Source: Saccharospirillum sp.
GTDB lineage: Bacteria; Pseudomonadota; Gammaproteobacteria; Pseudomonadales; Natronospirillaceae
Length of the DNA: 64,000 nt
Reading direction: 5' to 3'
NCBI GenBank assembly: GCA_022565595.1
Contig: JAIUML010000005.1
Span: 1 to 64,000 of the forward strand
The notes beneath the pieces are model-generated. The model worked only from the letters and a program-made list of their open reading frames with translations, had not been told where the DNA came from and did no database searches. The translations under genes and the position numbers were made by a program. Below, in pieces: positions 1 through 8,621 of this stretch (position 1 is its first letter; every line of letters starts with the position of its first letter).

Positions 1-44
1 CGGCGACGACGTGGATGGGGCCTGGTTACGCTTATGTCATTCAT
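1..44 (-). CDS. Possible 5' end of a transposase orfA (IS66-like), cut by the window edge
   Basis: An ATG at 44 on the minus strand opens a frame of 14 codons that runs off the left edge. It reads MNDISVTRPHPRRR. A basic stretch of this kind (RP-x-RRR) is common at the start of IS66-type TnpA proteins, but 14 residues are too few for a firm call. Against this, the flanking inverted repeat does not begin with the GTAA end typical of IS66. It may not be a gene at all. Confidence 0.2.
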   Translation of the reverse strand, partial: MNDISVTRPHPRRR

Positions 45-48
45 TTTA

Positions 49-76
49 AGTGTCCACTAAGAAATAAGTGGACACT
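49..76. repeat. Perfect 10-bp inverted repeat with 8-base loop
   Basis: AGTGTCCACT (49-58) and AGTGGACACT (67-76) are exact reverse complements around the loop AAGAAATA. It lies where the conserved pilZ-tatD gene order would continue. It could be the end of a mobile element, an operator or a terminator-like hairpin; no T-run follows on either side. From 77 to 279 I see no supportable gene. Confidence 0.6.
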
Positions 77-279
77 ATCCTGACGCTCGGGACTCTCGGC
101 TCAAGATGGGATTACCGGACGCTTACGGCCTATCGGCTGATGCCCTGGCATGGGCATATTGAGCTGGATAAAAATGAAGCCCTGCTGTACACGGAAGCAC
201 AGCATCAAATGGCAGGAGGGGAGGAACAGGAGAGACCGAATACGGCTGATCCGGTCAGGTAATGGCCAGCAATGGGTCG

Positions 280-633
280 TTACATGGTGTGGGTTGGCTT
301 GTCGGAGTTAAGCGCTCCTGCCAGATAGGTTTCTATCTTGTCGCGTGCGAGTTCATTCTTTTTGCTGAACTGGACCCCGATTCCGGTAGCTCTGTTACCC
401 TGCGCGCCTCTGGGGGTCACCCAGATGACCTTGCCGGCAACGGGTATCTTTTCTGGCTCTTCCATCAGGTTCAATAACAAAAAGACGTCATCACCCAGGT
501 TAAAGCGTTTATTGGTCGCGATAAATAATCCGCCGTTTTTGACGAAAGGCATGTAGGCTGCATAGAGTACAGCCTTGTCTTTCATCGTCAGCGATAATAT
601 ACCGTTGCGTGGTCCGCCCAATTTAGGATTCAT
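280..633 (-). CDS. pilZ: Type IV pilus assembly protein PilZ
   Basis: 117-residue PilZ-domain protein of the type IV pilus PilZ class, needed for pilus biogenesis in relatives. It matches this subfamily along its whole length (ILSLTMKDKAVLYAAYMPF near the start, then MEEPEKIPVAGKVIWVTP and the GNRATGIGVQF stretch). It lacks the N-terminal RxxxR of c-di-GMP binding PilZ domains, as is usual for this subfamily, so it probably does not bind the nucleotide. The start at 633 is chosen over the longer frame at 681 because GGTAGGT sits directly upstream and the ATG lies two bases after the holB stop. It is the last gene of the holB run in this window; tatD, the usual next gene, is missing. Confidence 0.9.
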   Translation of the reverse strand: MNPKLGGPRNGILSLTMKDKAVLYAAYMPFVKNGGLFIATNKRFNLGDDVFLLLNLMEEPEKIPVAGKVIWVTPRGAQGNRATGIGVQFSKKNELARDKIETYLAGALNSDKPTHTM

Positions 634-635
634 AC

Positions 636-1589
636 CTACCCTGTCAATTCCAGCCAGCGAGCGGCAAGCTGCTCGCTCCACAATTGTTGATTCAGATTGG
701 CCTGACGGTTCAGGCTGTCTTCTATTTCCAGAATATAATCTCTGAACCGAAAAAGCGAGGTCAGAGGTGGCTGCTTGAGGCGATCCACCAGCAATTTATC
801 CTGATCTACGAGCTTGACCGCACCGGTGTAGCGACATCGGATGCTTTCATCGACCCACAACAGCAGTTGTTGCAGTGCGTCCCGCGCGGGTTGCTTTGCC
901 AGAAAGGCGGCCAGTTCGGTCATGCGTCCCTGGCTGCTGAAGGCTTCGGCCTGCTCTCGCCAGCGGCTCATGGCGCTGCTGTCCAATGCCGCGGCAGTCA
1001 GAGGTGCCCCTTCAGACATGATCAGCCGCAGCGGTCGCTCTGCAGGCGCTATAGCCTCGCCCTCCAGGTAGGCATTCGCCTTATTCTGATCTGGCACGGC
1101 AAGCTTGATGATTCGGCAGCGTGAGCGAACGGTGGGCAAGAGACGGGACAATGATTCAGATTCCAGGATCAGAAAGCTGTCTCTGCCGGGCTCTTCCAGC
1201 ACTTTCAATAAGGCATTGGCGGCACTGGTGTTCATTCGCTCGGCGCTACGCAGTCGAACCACCCTTGCCCCACCCTGTTGTGCAGTGCCTGACATGAACG
1301 CAGACATGGCGCGGATGGGTTCGATCTTGATGGTCTCGCTCTTGCCCTCAGGTTCGAGCAGACGGTAGTCAGGATGCGTCCCGGCCAGGAATAACTGGCA
1401 AGCCTTGCACTGGCCACAGGGTGCCTCTGCTTTACCACACAGGATGGTGTTGGCCAGGTGTTCACCCATCTGGTGCAAGCCATCACCCGGGCGTCCAACC
1501 AACAGGAGACCATGAGGCAGTTTGCCTGCCTGTAACTGCTGCCGAGAGTCCATTATTTGCGGTGTCAGCCAGGGGAGCTTATTGATCAC
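636..1589 (-). CDS. holB: DNA polymerase III subunit delta'
   Basis: 317-residue clamp-loader subunit that helps load the beta clamp on primed DNA. It has the AAA+ fold of the family: a degenerate P-loop (GRPGDG, about 33-37), a four-cysteine zinc module (C51, C58, C61, C64) and the SRC arginine-finger motif (156-158). A degenerate P-loop is normal for delta', which does not hydrolyse ATP. The start is GTG at 1589, overlapping the tmk stop by four bases (GTGA), which indicates translational coupling. pilZ follows two bases after its stop. Confidence 0.93.
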   Translation of the reverse strand: MINKLPWLTPQIMDSRQQLQAGKLPHGLLLVGRPGDGLHQMGEHLANTILCGKAEAPCGQCKACQLFLAGTHPDYRLLEPEGKSETIKIEPIRAMSAFMSGTAQQGGARVVRLRSAERMNTSAANALLKVLEEPGRDSFLILESESLSRLLPTVRSRCRIIKLAVPDQNKANAYLEGEAIAPAERPLRLIMSEGAPLTAAALDSSAMSRWREQAEAFSSQGRMTELAAFLAKQPARDALQQLLLWVDESIRCRYTGAVKLVDQDKLLVDRLKQPPLTSLFRFRDYILEIEDSLNRQANLNQQLWSEQLAARWLELTG

Positions 1590-2203
1590 AGTTGCTGCTC
1601 CAGAGTCTGCCTTACCTGAGCACTGACTTCCTCCAGGGAACGAGAGGCATCAATACGAACGAAACGCTGAGGAGCTGCCTGGGCGCGCTTCTCGTAGGCC
1701 TTGCGACAACGCTCAAAAAAGGCAATATCTTCCAGTTCGATTCGGTCGAGCGCGCCACGTTGCCGCGCTCGTTGCAAGCCGAGTTCTGCTGGGCAATCCA
1801 GCCAGAGCGTCAGATCCGGCTGAAAGCCATCCAGCACCAGTTCTTCCAGCGCCTGAATATGCTCCCACGGTAATTGGCGACCGCCACCCTGGTAGGCATA
1901 GGTAGCGTCAGTGAAGCGATCCGATACCACCCACTGTCCGCTCGCCAGGGCTGGCTGAATGACTGTGGCAACATGCTGCTTTCGAGCAGCAAACACCAGC
2001 AACAGCTCCGTCCAGGCGTCCATGGGCTCCGTTCGTGGCGACAGAATCACCGATCGAATGTCTTCCGCCAAGGGGGTTCCACCGGGCTCGCGAGTCACCC
2101 GGGGTGGACCGTAGTGGGCTGTCACAAAATCAGTCACCACCTGAAGCTGAGTGGTCTTGCCCGCGCCTTCCAGGCCTTCAACACTGATAAACCGGGGTTT
2201 CAT
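1586..2203 (-). CDS. tmk: Thymidylate kinase (dTMP kinase)
   Basis: 205-residue cytoplasmic kinase converting dTMP and ATP to dTDP, the last specific step of dTTP supply. The P-loop is at 10-18 (GLEGAGKTT), followed by the DRF motif (SDRFTDATYAYQGGGR) and an arginine-rich lid around RARQRG. Length is normal for the bacterial family. Its ATG overlaps the mltG stop by four bases and its stop overlaps the holB GTG, so mltG-tmk-holB look translationally coupled. Confidence 0.95.
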   Translation of the reverse strand: MKPRFISVEGLEGAGKTTQLQVVTDFVTAHYGPPRVTREPGGTPLAEDIRSVILSPRTEPMDAWTELLLVFAARKQHVATVIQPALASGQWVVSDRFTDATYAYQGGGRQLPWEHIQALEELVLDGFQPDLTLWLDCPAELGLQRARQRGALDRIELEDIAFFERCRKAYEKRAQAAPQRFVRIDASRSLEEVSAQVRQTLEQQL

Positions 2204-3249
2204 TCCGAGCGTTCTCTGTTCAAGACTTCCTCACTTGGCGACGAGCGATAATCGGCGCTGCGATTGCGCTGGAACTGCTGCACGGCCGCATTGTGTTCGG
2301 CATAGGTATCAGAAAAGATATGGCTGCCATCGCCTCTTGCCACAAAAAACAGACTGGTGCCCTCGGCCGGATTGACCGCCGCTCGCAAAGCCCCCCGGCC
2401 CGGGTTGGCAATTGGCGTTGGTGGCAGGCCATGGCGGGTATAGGTGTTGTAGGGTGTGTCCGTTTGCAGGTTGGTACGGGTAATACGGCCTTGATAGGCG
2501 TCACCCATACCATAGATAACGGTTGGATCGGTTTGCAGTCTCATGCCCTGCTCCAGCCGTCTGGTAAAGACGCCGGCAATTTCTGGGCGCTCATAGGGTA
2601 CACCGGTCTCCCGCTCGATGATGGAGGCCATGATCAAGGCCTCGTAAGGAGTATCAAATGGCAGGTTTTCGTTACGTTGCGCCCAGGCCAGCTCCAGTTC
2701 TGCCACCAGCTGTCTGTGTGCCTGCCGCAACAGCTCTACATCGGTTGTTCCGCGTTCAAAGAGGTAGGTGTCCGGGAAGAACCAGCCTTCTGGATGCTCA
2801 ATATCCAGCCCCAGCCGAGCAATTACTTCGTCATCGCTCAGGTCAGTCAAGCTGTGGGTAATATACTCGTTGGCGGCAATGGCCCGGCGAAATTGCCGGA
2901 AATTCCAGCCTTCGATCAGTTGCACAGAGCGCATGACCTTGTCACCGGCAATCATCCGCCTGATGGCCATTTCGGTGGTCTCATCCGGGCGCAACAGGTA
3001 CTCCCCGCGTTGGATGCCGGTGACCTCCTGAAACCGCAACCAGACTTCATGGATGCGCGCATCGCCAATCCAGCCTCGACTTTCGAAGTCGGTCAATACC
3101 CGTCTTAACGAAGCCCCTGAGCTGACCTGATAGAGGGTCTCTTCGTCGATGCCCAATGGGCGTTCCAGCTCGTCCTTGACCTGAAAGACCAGGGCGGCGG
3201 CGGCACCAAAGGACAGCAGAAACACAAAAAGCAGTATTTTTTTAAACAT
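2200..3249 (-). CDS. mltG: Endolytic murein transglycosylase MltG (YceG-like)
   Basis: 349-residue inner-membrane lytic transglycosylase that cleaves nascent glycan strands and is thought to set their length. A single membrane segment spans about 4-22 and is followed by a periplasmic LysM-like region and the YceG catalytic domain. EGWFFPDTY (154-162) and IIERETG (210-216, holding the catalytic glutamate) are the family signatures. It sits between pabC and tmk, as in Pseudomonas and E. coli, and overlaps both by a few bases. Confidence 0.93.
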   Translation of the reverse strand: MFKKILLFVFLLSFGAAAALVFQVKDELERPLGIDEETLYQVSSGASLRRVLTDFESRGWIGDARIHEVWLRFQEVTGIQRGEYLLRPDETTEMAIRRMIAGDKVMRSVQLIEGWNFRQFRRAIAANEYITHSLTDLSDDEVIARLGLDIEHPEGWFFPDTYLFERGTTDVELLRQAHRQLVAELELAWAQRNENLPFDTPYEALIMASIIERETGVPYERPEIAGVFTRRLEQGMRLQTDPTVIYGMGDAYQGRITRTNLQTDTPYNTYTRHGLPPTPIANPGRGALRAAVNPAEGTSLFFVARGDGSHIFSDTYAEHNAAVQQFQRNRSADYRSSPSEEVLNRERSE

Positions 3250-4063
3250 GGTTCAGTCCAGCCACACGTCGAAACAATGTCAGTTCATCCGGCTCGGGGG
3301 GTGCCAGAGGTCGCCCCGCCAGTTCGATCACAGGTACCAGGCCGAGCAAAGAATTGCTGATCATGGCAGCTTCAGCCTTAGGCACTTCAGTCTTGTCTAT
3401 TTTTTTACAACCCAACCCCAGCGGCGCAGCTTCCACTAGACGACGCCGTATAATGCCCTCCACTCCCGCGCAACCCAATTCCGGGGTCACCCAACGGCCC
3501 GCGAGCCGAAGATACACATTGCTCATTGAGCCTTCCACAAGGCGTCCATCCGGCAGGCACAAAAGTGCCTCATGGGCCTGCTGATTCCTGGCATCCTGAC
3601 GCGCCAGTACCGAATCGAGGCGATTCAGGTGCTTAATGCCCGCCAGGTCCGGGTTGCTGGAAGCATAGCGCCTCGACATCACCAGACGGGCGCCTGTAGC
3701 AACCCAGTCCGGTGGCTGATAGGCATTACGCATAACAATGCGTTCCGTCGTTTGACGCTGAGGGTCATAATCGTAGCCACGGCCTTGCGACTGCCTAAGC
3801 AGCATGATCTTGATAACGGCAGGTGCGTTATCAGGGTCAAGCAAGGACTGAATTTCGACCAGGAGATGTTCCGCATCGTCCTGCTCCCAGCGCAACTGGA
3901 GCGCACGGATGCCCCGATTTAGCCGATCCAGATGATCCGCCAAAAAACGCACCCGCCCCTGCTGGCTAAAGCAGGTCTCGAAAACACCATCACCAAAGGC
4001 AAGGCCCCGGTGTCGGGCATCGATATGGCTCAGCGCTTGACCGTTAATGAGACAGTGCGACAT
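3242..4063 (-). CDS. pabC: Aminodeoxychorismate lyase
   Basis: 273-residue PLP-dependent fold-type IV enzyme that turns 4-amino-4-deoxychorismate into p-aminobenzoate and pyruvate for folate synthesis. Visible family features are HRGLAFGDGVFET near the N-terminus, the PLP lysine in GIKHLNRLD (K144) and MSNVYLRLAGRWVTPEL. The ATG at 4063 lacks a strong Shine-Dalgarno sequence. It ends inside the start of mltG (8-base overlap) and begins 40 bases after fabF. Confidence 0.92.
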   Translation of the reverse strand: MSHCLINGQALSHIDARHRGLAFGDGVFETCFSQQGRVRFLADHLDRLNRGIRALQLRWEQDDAEHLLVEIQSLLDPDNAPAVIKIMLLRQSQGRGYDYDPQRQTTERIVMRNAYQPPDWVATGARLVMSRRYASSNPDLAGIKHLNRLDSVLARQDARNQQAHEALLCLPDGRLVEGSMSNVYLRLAGRWVTPELGCAGVEGIIRRRLVEAAPLGLGCKKIDKTEVPKAEAAMISNSLLGLVPVIELAGRPLAPPEPDELTLFRRVAGLNHV

Positions 4064-4103
4064 GGATGATATTGGGGCTCAGAATCGAGCCCCGAAGTGT
4101 ACC

Positions 4104-5342
4104 CTATACTTTGCTGAAGATCAGCGTACCGTTGGTGCCACCAAAACCGAAGGAGTTGGACAAGGCATGAGTGATCGCCATGTTCCGAGCCTGGTGAGGG
4201 ACATAGTCCAGATCGCAACCTTCGCCCGGGTTATCCAGGTTGATGGTCGGAGGGGCGACCTGATCACGGATAGCCAGAATACTGAAAATGGCTTCCACGG
4301 CACCGGCTGCTCCTAGCAGGTGGCCGATCATCGACTTGGTTGAGCTGAGAACGATCTGGTCGGAATCACCACCGTAGAGGGATTTGGCCGCCTGACTTTC
4401 AGCAACATCACCCGCCGGGGTAGAGGTCCCATGAGCGTTGATGTATTGAACATCAATGGCTCGCAAACCGGCATCCGCCAGGGCATTACGCATTGAGGCA
4501 CAGGCCCCTGCGCCACTTTCTGGTGGTGAGGTCATGTGGTAGGCATCGCCACTCATGCCGAAACCGGTCAGTTCTGCATAGATGTTGGCACCGCGAGCCT
4601 TGGCATGCTCGTAATCTTCCAGCACCAGAATACCGGCACCATCACCCAACACAAAGCCGTCGCGGTCCTTGTCCCAGGGGCGGCTGGCGCGCTCTGGTTC
4701 ATCATTACGCGTGGACAATGCACGGGCCGCACCAAAGCCGGCGATCCCGAGCGGGGTTGAAGCCATTTCTGCGCCACCGGCAATCATCACATCGGCGTCG
4801 CCGTAGGCTATGGTACGGGCCGCATAGCCTATATTATGCGTGCCTGTGGTGCAGGCCGTGGTAATGGCAATGTTGGGTCCCTTGAAGCCATAATCGATCG
4901 ACAGGTAGCCGGAAATCATGTTGATGATGGCAGACGGCACGAAAAACGGCGACACACGACGAGGGCCGGACTTTTCCAGGGCAGTATGACTGCGCTCAAT
5001 GCTGTCAAGACCACCGATACCGGCACCAATGGCGAGGCCAATGCGATGTGCATTACTCTCATTGGCCACAATGCCCGACTCGCGAATGGCTTCAACAGCC
5101 GCGGCATAGCCGTACTGAATAAAGCCATCCATCTTCTTGGTGTCTTTAGGATTGATATAATCGCTGGCATTGAAGCCTTTGACCGTTGCAGCAAAGACTG
5201 TGCTGAATTTTTCGGTGTCAAATTTTTCGATGGGTGCAGCACCACTGCGCCCAGCCAGAATGCCTTCCCAGGTCGACTTGACGTCATTGCCCAGCGGGCT
5301 GATACAACCGAGCCCGGTAACGACCACTCTACGACGTGACAT
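4104..5342 (-). CDS. fabF: 3-oxoacyl-ACP synthase II (KAS II)
   Basis: 412-residue condensing enzyme that elongates acyl-ACP with malonyl-ACP in fatty acid synthesis; KAS II is tied to temperature control of unsaturated fatty acids. The Cys-His-His triad is present: C164 in [10 protein letters not shown], a histidine in [11 protein letters not shown] near 304, and one in [11 protein letters not shown] near 340. The ATG at 5342 ([10 protein letters not shown]) is preceded by GGAGG, so the longer frame to 5381 is rejected. A hairpin with a T-run separates it from acpP. Confidence 0.96.
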   Translation of the reverse strand: MSRRRVVVTGLGCISPLGNDVKSTWEGILAGRSGAAPIEKFDTEKFSTVFAATVKGFNASDYINPKDTKKMDGFIQYGYAAAVEAIRESGIVANESNAHRIGLAIGAGIGGLDSIERSHTALEKSGPRRVSPFFVPSAIINMISGYLSIDYGFKGPNIAITTACTTGTHNIGYAARTIAYGDADVMIAGGAEMASTPLGIAGFGAARALSTRNDEPERASRPWDKDRDGFVLGDGAGILVLEDYEHAKARGANIYAELTGFGMSGDAYHMTSPPESGAGACASMRNALADAGLRAIDVQYINAHGTSTPAGDVAESQAAKSLYGGDSDQIVLSSTKSMIGHLLGAAGAVEAIFSILAIRDQVAPPTINLDNPGEGCDLDYVPHQARNMAITHALSNSFGFGGTNGTLIFSKV

Positions 5343-5358
5343 AACGTCCTCCAAATAA

Positions 5359-5389
5359 AAAGCCGTACTGCCTGACGACAATACGGCTT
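5359..5389 (-). terminator. Terminator or attenuator between acpP and fabF
   Basis: On the minus strand AAGCCGTA pairs with TACGGCTT around a 14-base loop and is followed by TTTTTATTT. It lies after acpP and ends just before the fabF ribosome binding site. A partial stop here would let acpP be made in excess over fabF. Confidence 0.65.
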
Positions 5390-5424
5390 GAATCCAGAAC
5401 GGTATTGCTACCCTGAATCAGGGC

Positions 5425-5661
5425 TTAGCCCAGGTGTGCATTGATGTAATCAATGGCGCTCTGTACCGTCGTCAGCTTTTCAGACTCTTCATCAGGAATC
5501 TCGGTCTCGAACTCTTCTTCCAGAGCCATGACCAGGTTTACTGTGTCGAGTGAATCTGCGCCCAGGTCGTCTACGAAAGACGCTTGAGGGGTGACGTCTT
5601 CTTCTTTGGCACCCAGTTGCTCACAGACGATTTTCTTAACGCGATCTTCAATGTTGCTCAT
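5425..5661 (-). CDS. acpP: Acyl carrier protein
   Basis: 78-residue acidic carrier that holds growing acyl chains on a 4'-phosphopantetheine arm. The attachment serine is S37 in DLGADSLDT. Length and sequence are typical ([12 protein letters not shown] start). The ATG at 5661 is preceded by GGGAG; the in-frame codons further upstream add only MFI and are ignored. It lies between fabG and fabF, the standard order. Confidence 0.97.
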   Translation of the reverse strand: MSNIEDRVKKIVCEQLGAKEEDVTPQASFVDDLGADSLDTVNLVMALEEEFETEIPDEESEKLTTVQSAIDYINAHLG

Positions 5662-5753
5662 TATGAACACTCCCTAATTGGAATGGCACTCTAGGTGCTC
5701 GTTAGTGTATTAAAAGCCAAACTCATCGGGCAAGCTAAAATAGCATACCCGTC

Positions 5754-6494
5754 CTAACTCATGTACATACCGCCGTTCACGTGCAAAGTTTCGCCCGTAA
5801 TGTAAGACGCCTGATCACTGACCAGAAAGGCAACTGCCGATGCGATCTCCGCCGGGTCACCCAAGCGTGCCAAGGGTACCTGTTTCAGCAGAGTCTCGCG
5901 AGTGGCTTCGGGCAAATCATGGGTCATATCAGTCTGAATGAACCCTGGTGCTACCGCATTAACGGTGATATTACGCGAACCCACCTCTCGCGCCAATGAC
6001 CGAGTGAAACCTTCGAGGCCCGCCTTGGCGGCGCAGTAGTTGGTTTGACCGGCGTTACCCATGCTGGCCACCACCGATGAAATATTAACGATTCGGCCCC
6101 AGCGCGCGCGGGTCATGGCCTTGATGACGGCCTTGCTCATGCGAAACGCTGAAGTCAGGTTGGTATCTACCACCCCTTCCCACTCGGCGTCTTTCATGCG
6201 TAGAAAGAGATTGTCTTTGGTGATGCCGGCATTGTTGATCAGAATTTGAGGGTCACCCATCTCTTCTTTCAACGTCTTGAGCAGGGCATCGACGGATTCC
6301 GGCTGAGTGACGTCCAGGCAGTAGCCTTTGCCGTCGATACCCGCCGCTTTCAAACGCTCTGTGATCTTTTCTGCACCCTGCTCGGAAGTGGCGGTACCGG
6401 CGATACGATAGCCTTGCTGACCCAACTGATCCGAGATGGCGGCACCAATACCGCGACTAGCCCCGGTCACCAGAACCACTTTAGACTCACTCAT
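5754..6494 (-). CDS. fabG: 3-oxoacyl-ACP reductase
   Basis: 246-residue short-chain dehydrogenase that reduces 3-oxoacyl-ACP with NADPH. The cofactor loop is GASRGIG (11-17), NNAG is at 87-90, and the catalytic Ser-Tyr-Lys set is near S140, Y153 and K157 (NYCAAKAG). The C-terminal VNGGMYMS end is typical. It begins two bases after the fabD stop and acts with the neighbouring fabD, acpP and fabF in the same pathway. Confidence 0.96.
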   Translation of the reverse strand: MSESKVVLVTGASRGIGAAISDQLGQQGYRIAGTATSEQGAEKITERLKAAGIDGKGYCLDVTQPESVDALLKTLKEEMGDPQILINNAGITKDNLFLRMKDAEWEGVVDTNLTSAFRMSKAVIKAMTRARWGRIVNISSVVASMGNAGQTNYCAAKAGLEGFTRSLAREVGSRNITVNAVAPGFIQTDMTHDLPEATRETLLKQVPLARLGDPAEIASAVAFLVSDQASYITGETLHVNGGMYMS

Positions 6495-6495
6495 C

Positions 6496-7428
6496 TTATG
6501 CTCCTAATCGTTGTTGAAAGGACTCGAGAGTACCTATCGAAGCAAGTTTCAGGTTGCCATCAATACGCTTGTTCAGTCCAGTCAAAACCTTGCCTGGACC
6601 GCATTCAATGGTTTCTGTCGTGCCCAGGCGTATCAGTTCAGCAACGGATTGTGACCACAGTACTGGCCGGTAGAGTTGCTCGATCAGATTGGCCTCAATG
6701 TCGCTCGCTTTGGTCTGGGCTATGGCGACGGTGTTCTGAACTACGGGAATCTCGGCGTCTGCCAGAATCAAGGCCTTCAATTCATGCGCCAGCTGTTCGG
6801 AAGCGGGCTTCATCAAGGCGCAATGAGACGGCACACTGACGGGCAGCGGCAAAGCGCGCTTGGCACCGGCCGCCTTGAGTGCCTCTATGGCTCTGGCGAC
6901 AGCTTCTTTGGCGCCAGCGATGACCACCTGACCCGGGGTATTGAAATTGACGGCTTCAACAACCTCACCCTGGGCTGCTGCGGCACAAGTATCGACGACC
7001 ACCTGGTCGTCAAGACCAAGTATGGCCGCCATACTGCCCTCGCCTTCGGGCACTGCGGCTTGCATCAGTTGGCCACGCTTCTCAACCAGGCGGACTGCGT
7101 CTGCCAGTGAGAGCACGTTAGCAGCGACCAGAGCGGAATATTCACCCAGGCTGTGTCCGGCCAGGTAATCGGGTTGCTGACCCTTCTCCTGCAACCAGAG
7201 GCGCCACAGCGCTATACTGGCAGTCAGAATGGCGGGTTGAGTTACTTCTGTGCGATTGAGCGCTTCTGCTGGCCCGTCTTTGACCAGCGCCCGCAAATCG
7301 TAGCCGAGTGCCTGGGAGGCTTCGGCAAAGGTGTCACCGATCACATCATATTGACTGGCCAGATCACTCAGCATTCCCACCTGCTGAGAGCCTTGACCGG
7401 GAAATACAAAGGCTAGTTTGTCGACCAT
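6496..7428 (-). CDS. fabD: Malonyl-CoA:ACP transacylase
   Basis: 310-residue enzyme that loads malonate from CoA onto ACP, providing the extender for fatty acid synthesis. Seen: FPGQGSQQVGML near 9-20, the nucleophile S93 in GHSLGEYSA and the catalytic histidine in VPSHCALM near 202. Length matches the family. A 198-base gap separates it from plsX and holds a plausible promoter of its own, so fabD may head a fabD-fabG-acpP unit. Confidence 0.96.
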   Translation of the reverse strand: MVDKLAFVFPGQGSQQVGMLSDLASQYDVIGDTFAEASQALGYDLRALVKDGPAEALNRTEVTQPAILTASIALWRLWLQEKGQQPDYLAGHSLGEYSALVAANVLSLADAVRLVEKRGQLMQAAVPEGEGSMAAILGLDDQVVVDTCAAAAQGEVVEAVNFNTPGQVVIAGAKEAVARAIEALKAAGAKRALPLPVSVPSHCALMKPASEQLAHELKALILADAEIPVVQNTVAIAQTKASDIEANLIEQLYRPVLWSQSVAELIRLGTTETIECGPGKVLTGLNKRIDGNLKLASIGTLESFQQRLGA

Positions 7429-7499
7429 AAGACGTTATCCTGTGACTCTGTCCTGTGTACCGGGTGGCGAAACGCAGTCGCCGCAATCGAATGGCGTGC

Positions 7500-7527
7500 A
7501 TTATGGTCGGCTAGCGCCGACAGTAAA
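7500..7527 (-). promoter_or_regulatory. Candidate fabD promoter with palindromic spacer
   Basis: On the minus strand TTTACT and CATAAT are 16 bases apart, about 70 bases upstream of the fabD start. The whole spacer (7506-7521) is an inverted repeat, GTCGGC and GCCGAC around four bases. Such placement would let a repressor block RNA polymerase. The -35 is imperfect; both the promoter and its operator role are inferences. Confidence 0.45.
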
Positions 7528-7626
7528 GGTTAGGCGTGTTAAAACATTTATGACAAAGCGGCAACAGTCTTTGAATATTGTTGAACAGAGTCAACAAACT
7601 GAACGCCGCATTACCATTGAACAGGC

Positions 7627-8619
7627 TTACAGCACCTTATCCAGGTGCTGAAGAATTCGGGGGCACCACTGCCCTTCGGCTGCCTCCACACCTTTGTTCA
7701 AGGCCGCCTGAAACGCCTTGCCATCGGCATGGCCGTGACTCTTGATAACGGCCAACTCGCTTCCCGCCAGCAAGGCGCCATTGTGCAGTCTCGGGTCAAG
7801 GCTCGACAGCCGAGGCTTCAGACGGCGCCCCAGAAAAAGCCCCAATGTACGCCCCAGCCAGTCCGCACTGAGCTCCTGGCGGATGGCGTTCAAGGTCAAG
7901 TCAAGGGTTCCCTCAGCCGCCTTGATGACGGCGTTCCCGGTAAAACCATCGGTAATGACCAGATCCAGATCCCCATTGAAGACTTCATTGGCTTCAACAA
8001 AGCCGCAATACTCAATTCCCGGCCAGGTCGCCAGTTGCGTTGCGGCCAGGCGCAATGCCTGAGGTCCTTTGTTGGCCTCCACTCCCAGGTTCAACAATGC
8101 CAGACGCGGCGGTGTGGTCATACTGGCAGAGACGATGGCCTGCCCTATCGCAGCAAACCCCAGAAACTGCTCTGCTGTCGCCGAGAAAGAGGCACCGAGA
8201 TCAAGCATGACCAGGGGCCGCTTTACCGTCGGCACCCAACTGACCAGTACCGGACGCTCAATGGCCGGGTGGGTCACCGCATGGCGGTGCATCAATGCGA
8301 TCAACAGACCTGTGTGCTCGGCAGATACAAGAGCTGCCGCCTGCCCCGATACAAGGCACTGGTAGGCATTTTCAAGGCTGCTGCGATAACGATGGCGCAC
8401 CAATTGGGCCGGGCTGACGGATTCAGGCAATAGCTGATCGGTACCGTGAAACGTCAAATTGGAGGGCAATGAGCGGACAAGATCGCGACACTGAAAGTCA
8501 TGACCAAAGATATGTCCTTGATGCTGAGGGCGCTGAGAAAAGTAGTCGATAACTGAAGGGAGGAGATGGGGGGGACCGTGGTCACCCCCCTGAACATCAA
8601 TGGCCAAAACAGCCATCAA
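7627..8619 (-). CDS. plsX: Phosphate acyltransferase PlsX, with altered signature motifs
   Basis: 330-residue protein in the PlsX position (rpmF-plsX-fabD). PlsX makes acyl-phosphate from acyl-ACP for phospholipid synthesis by PlsY. ITDGFTGNAVIK and VIKSHGHAD are well conserved. Other motifs deviate: DVQGGDHGP (8-16) instead of the usual D-x-MGGD-x-GP, SAEHTG (99-104) instead of SAGNTG, and LDLGAS instead of LDLGAN. The start may be at 8619 or three bases later. Identity is secure from position and the C-terminal half, but activity should not be assumed from sequence alone. Confidence 0.85.
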   Translation of the reverse strand: MMAVLAIDVQGGDHGPPHLLPSVIDYFSQRPQHQGHIFGHDFQCRDLVRSLPSNLTFHGTDQLLPESVSPAQLVRHRYRSSLENAYQCLVSGQAAALVSAEHTGLLIALMHRHAVTHPAIERPVLVSWVPTVKRPLVMLDLGASFSATAEQFLGFAAIGQAIVSASMTTPPRLALLNLGVEANKGPQALRLAATQLATWPGIEYCGFVEANEVFNGDLDLVITDGFTGNAVIKAAEGTLDLTLNAIRQELSADWLGRTLGLFLGRRLKPRLSSLDPRLHNGALLAGSELAVIKSHGHADGKAFQAALNKGVEAAEGQWCPRILQHLDKVL

Positions 8620-8621
8620 TC

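Noticed and set aside
68-262. 64-codon plus-strand frame next to the left inverted repeat
   Set aside because: GTG start inside the repeat, no ribosome site and no resemblance to a family I know.
2293-3108. 271-codon frame opposite mltG
   Set aside because: Fully antisense to a well-supported gene; explained by codon usage.
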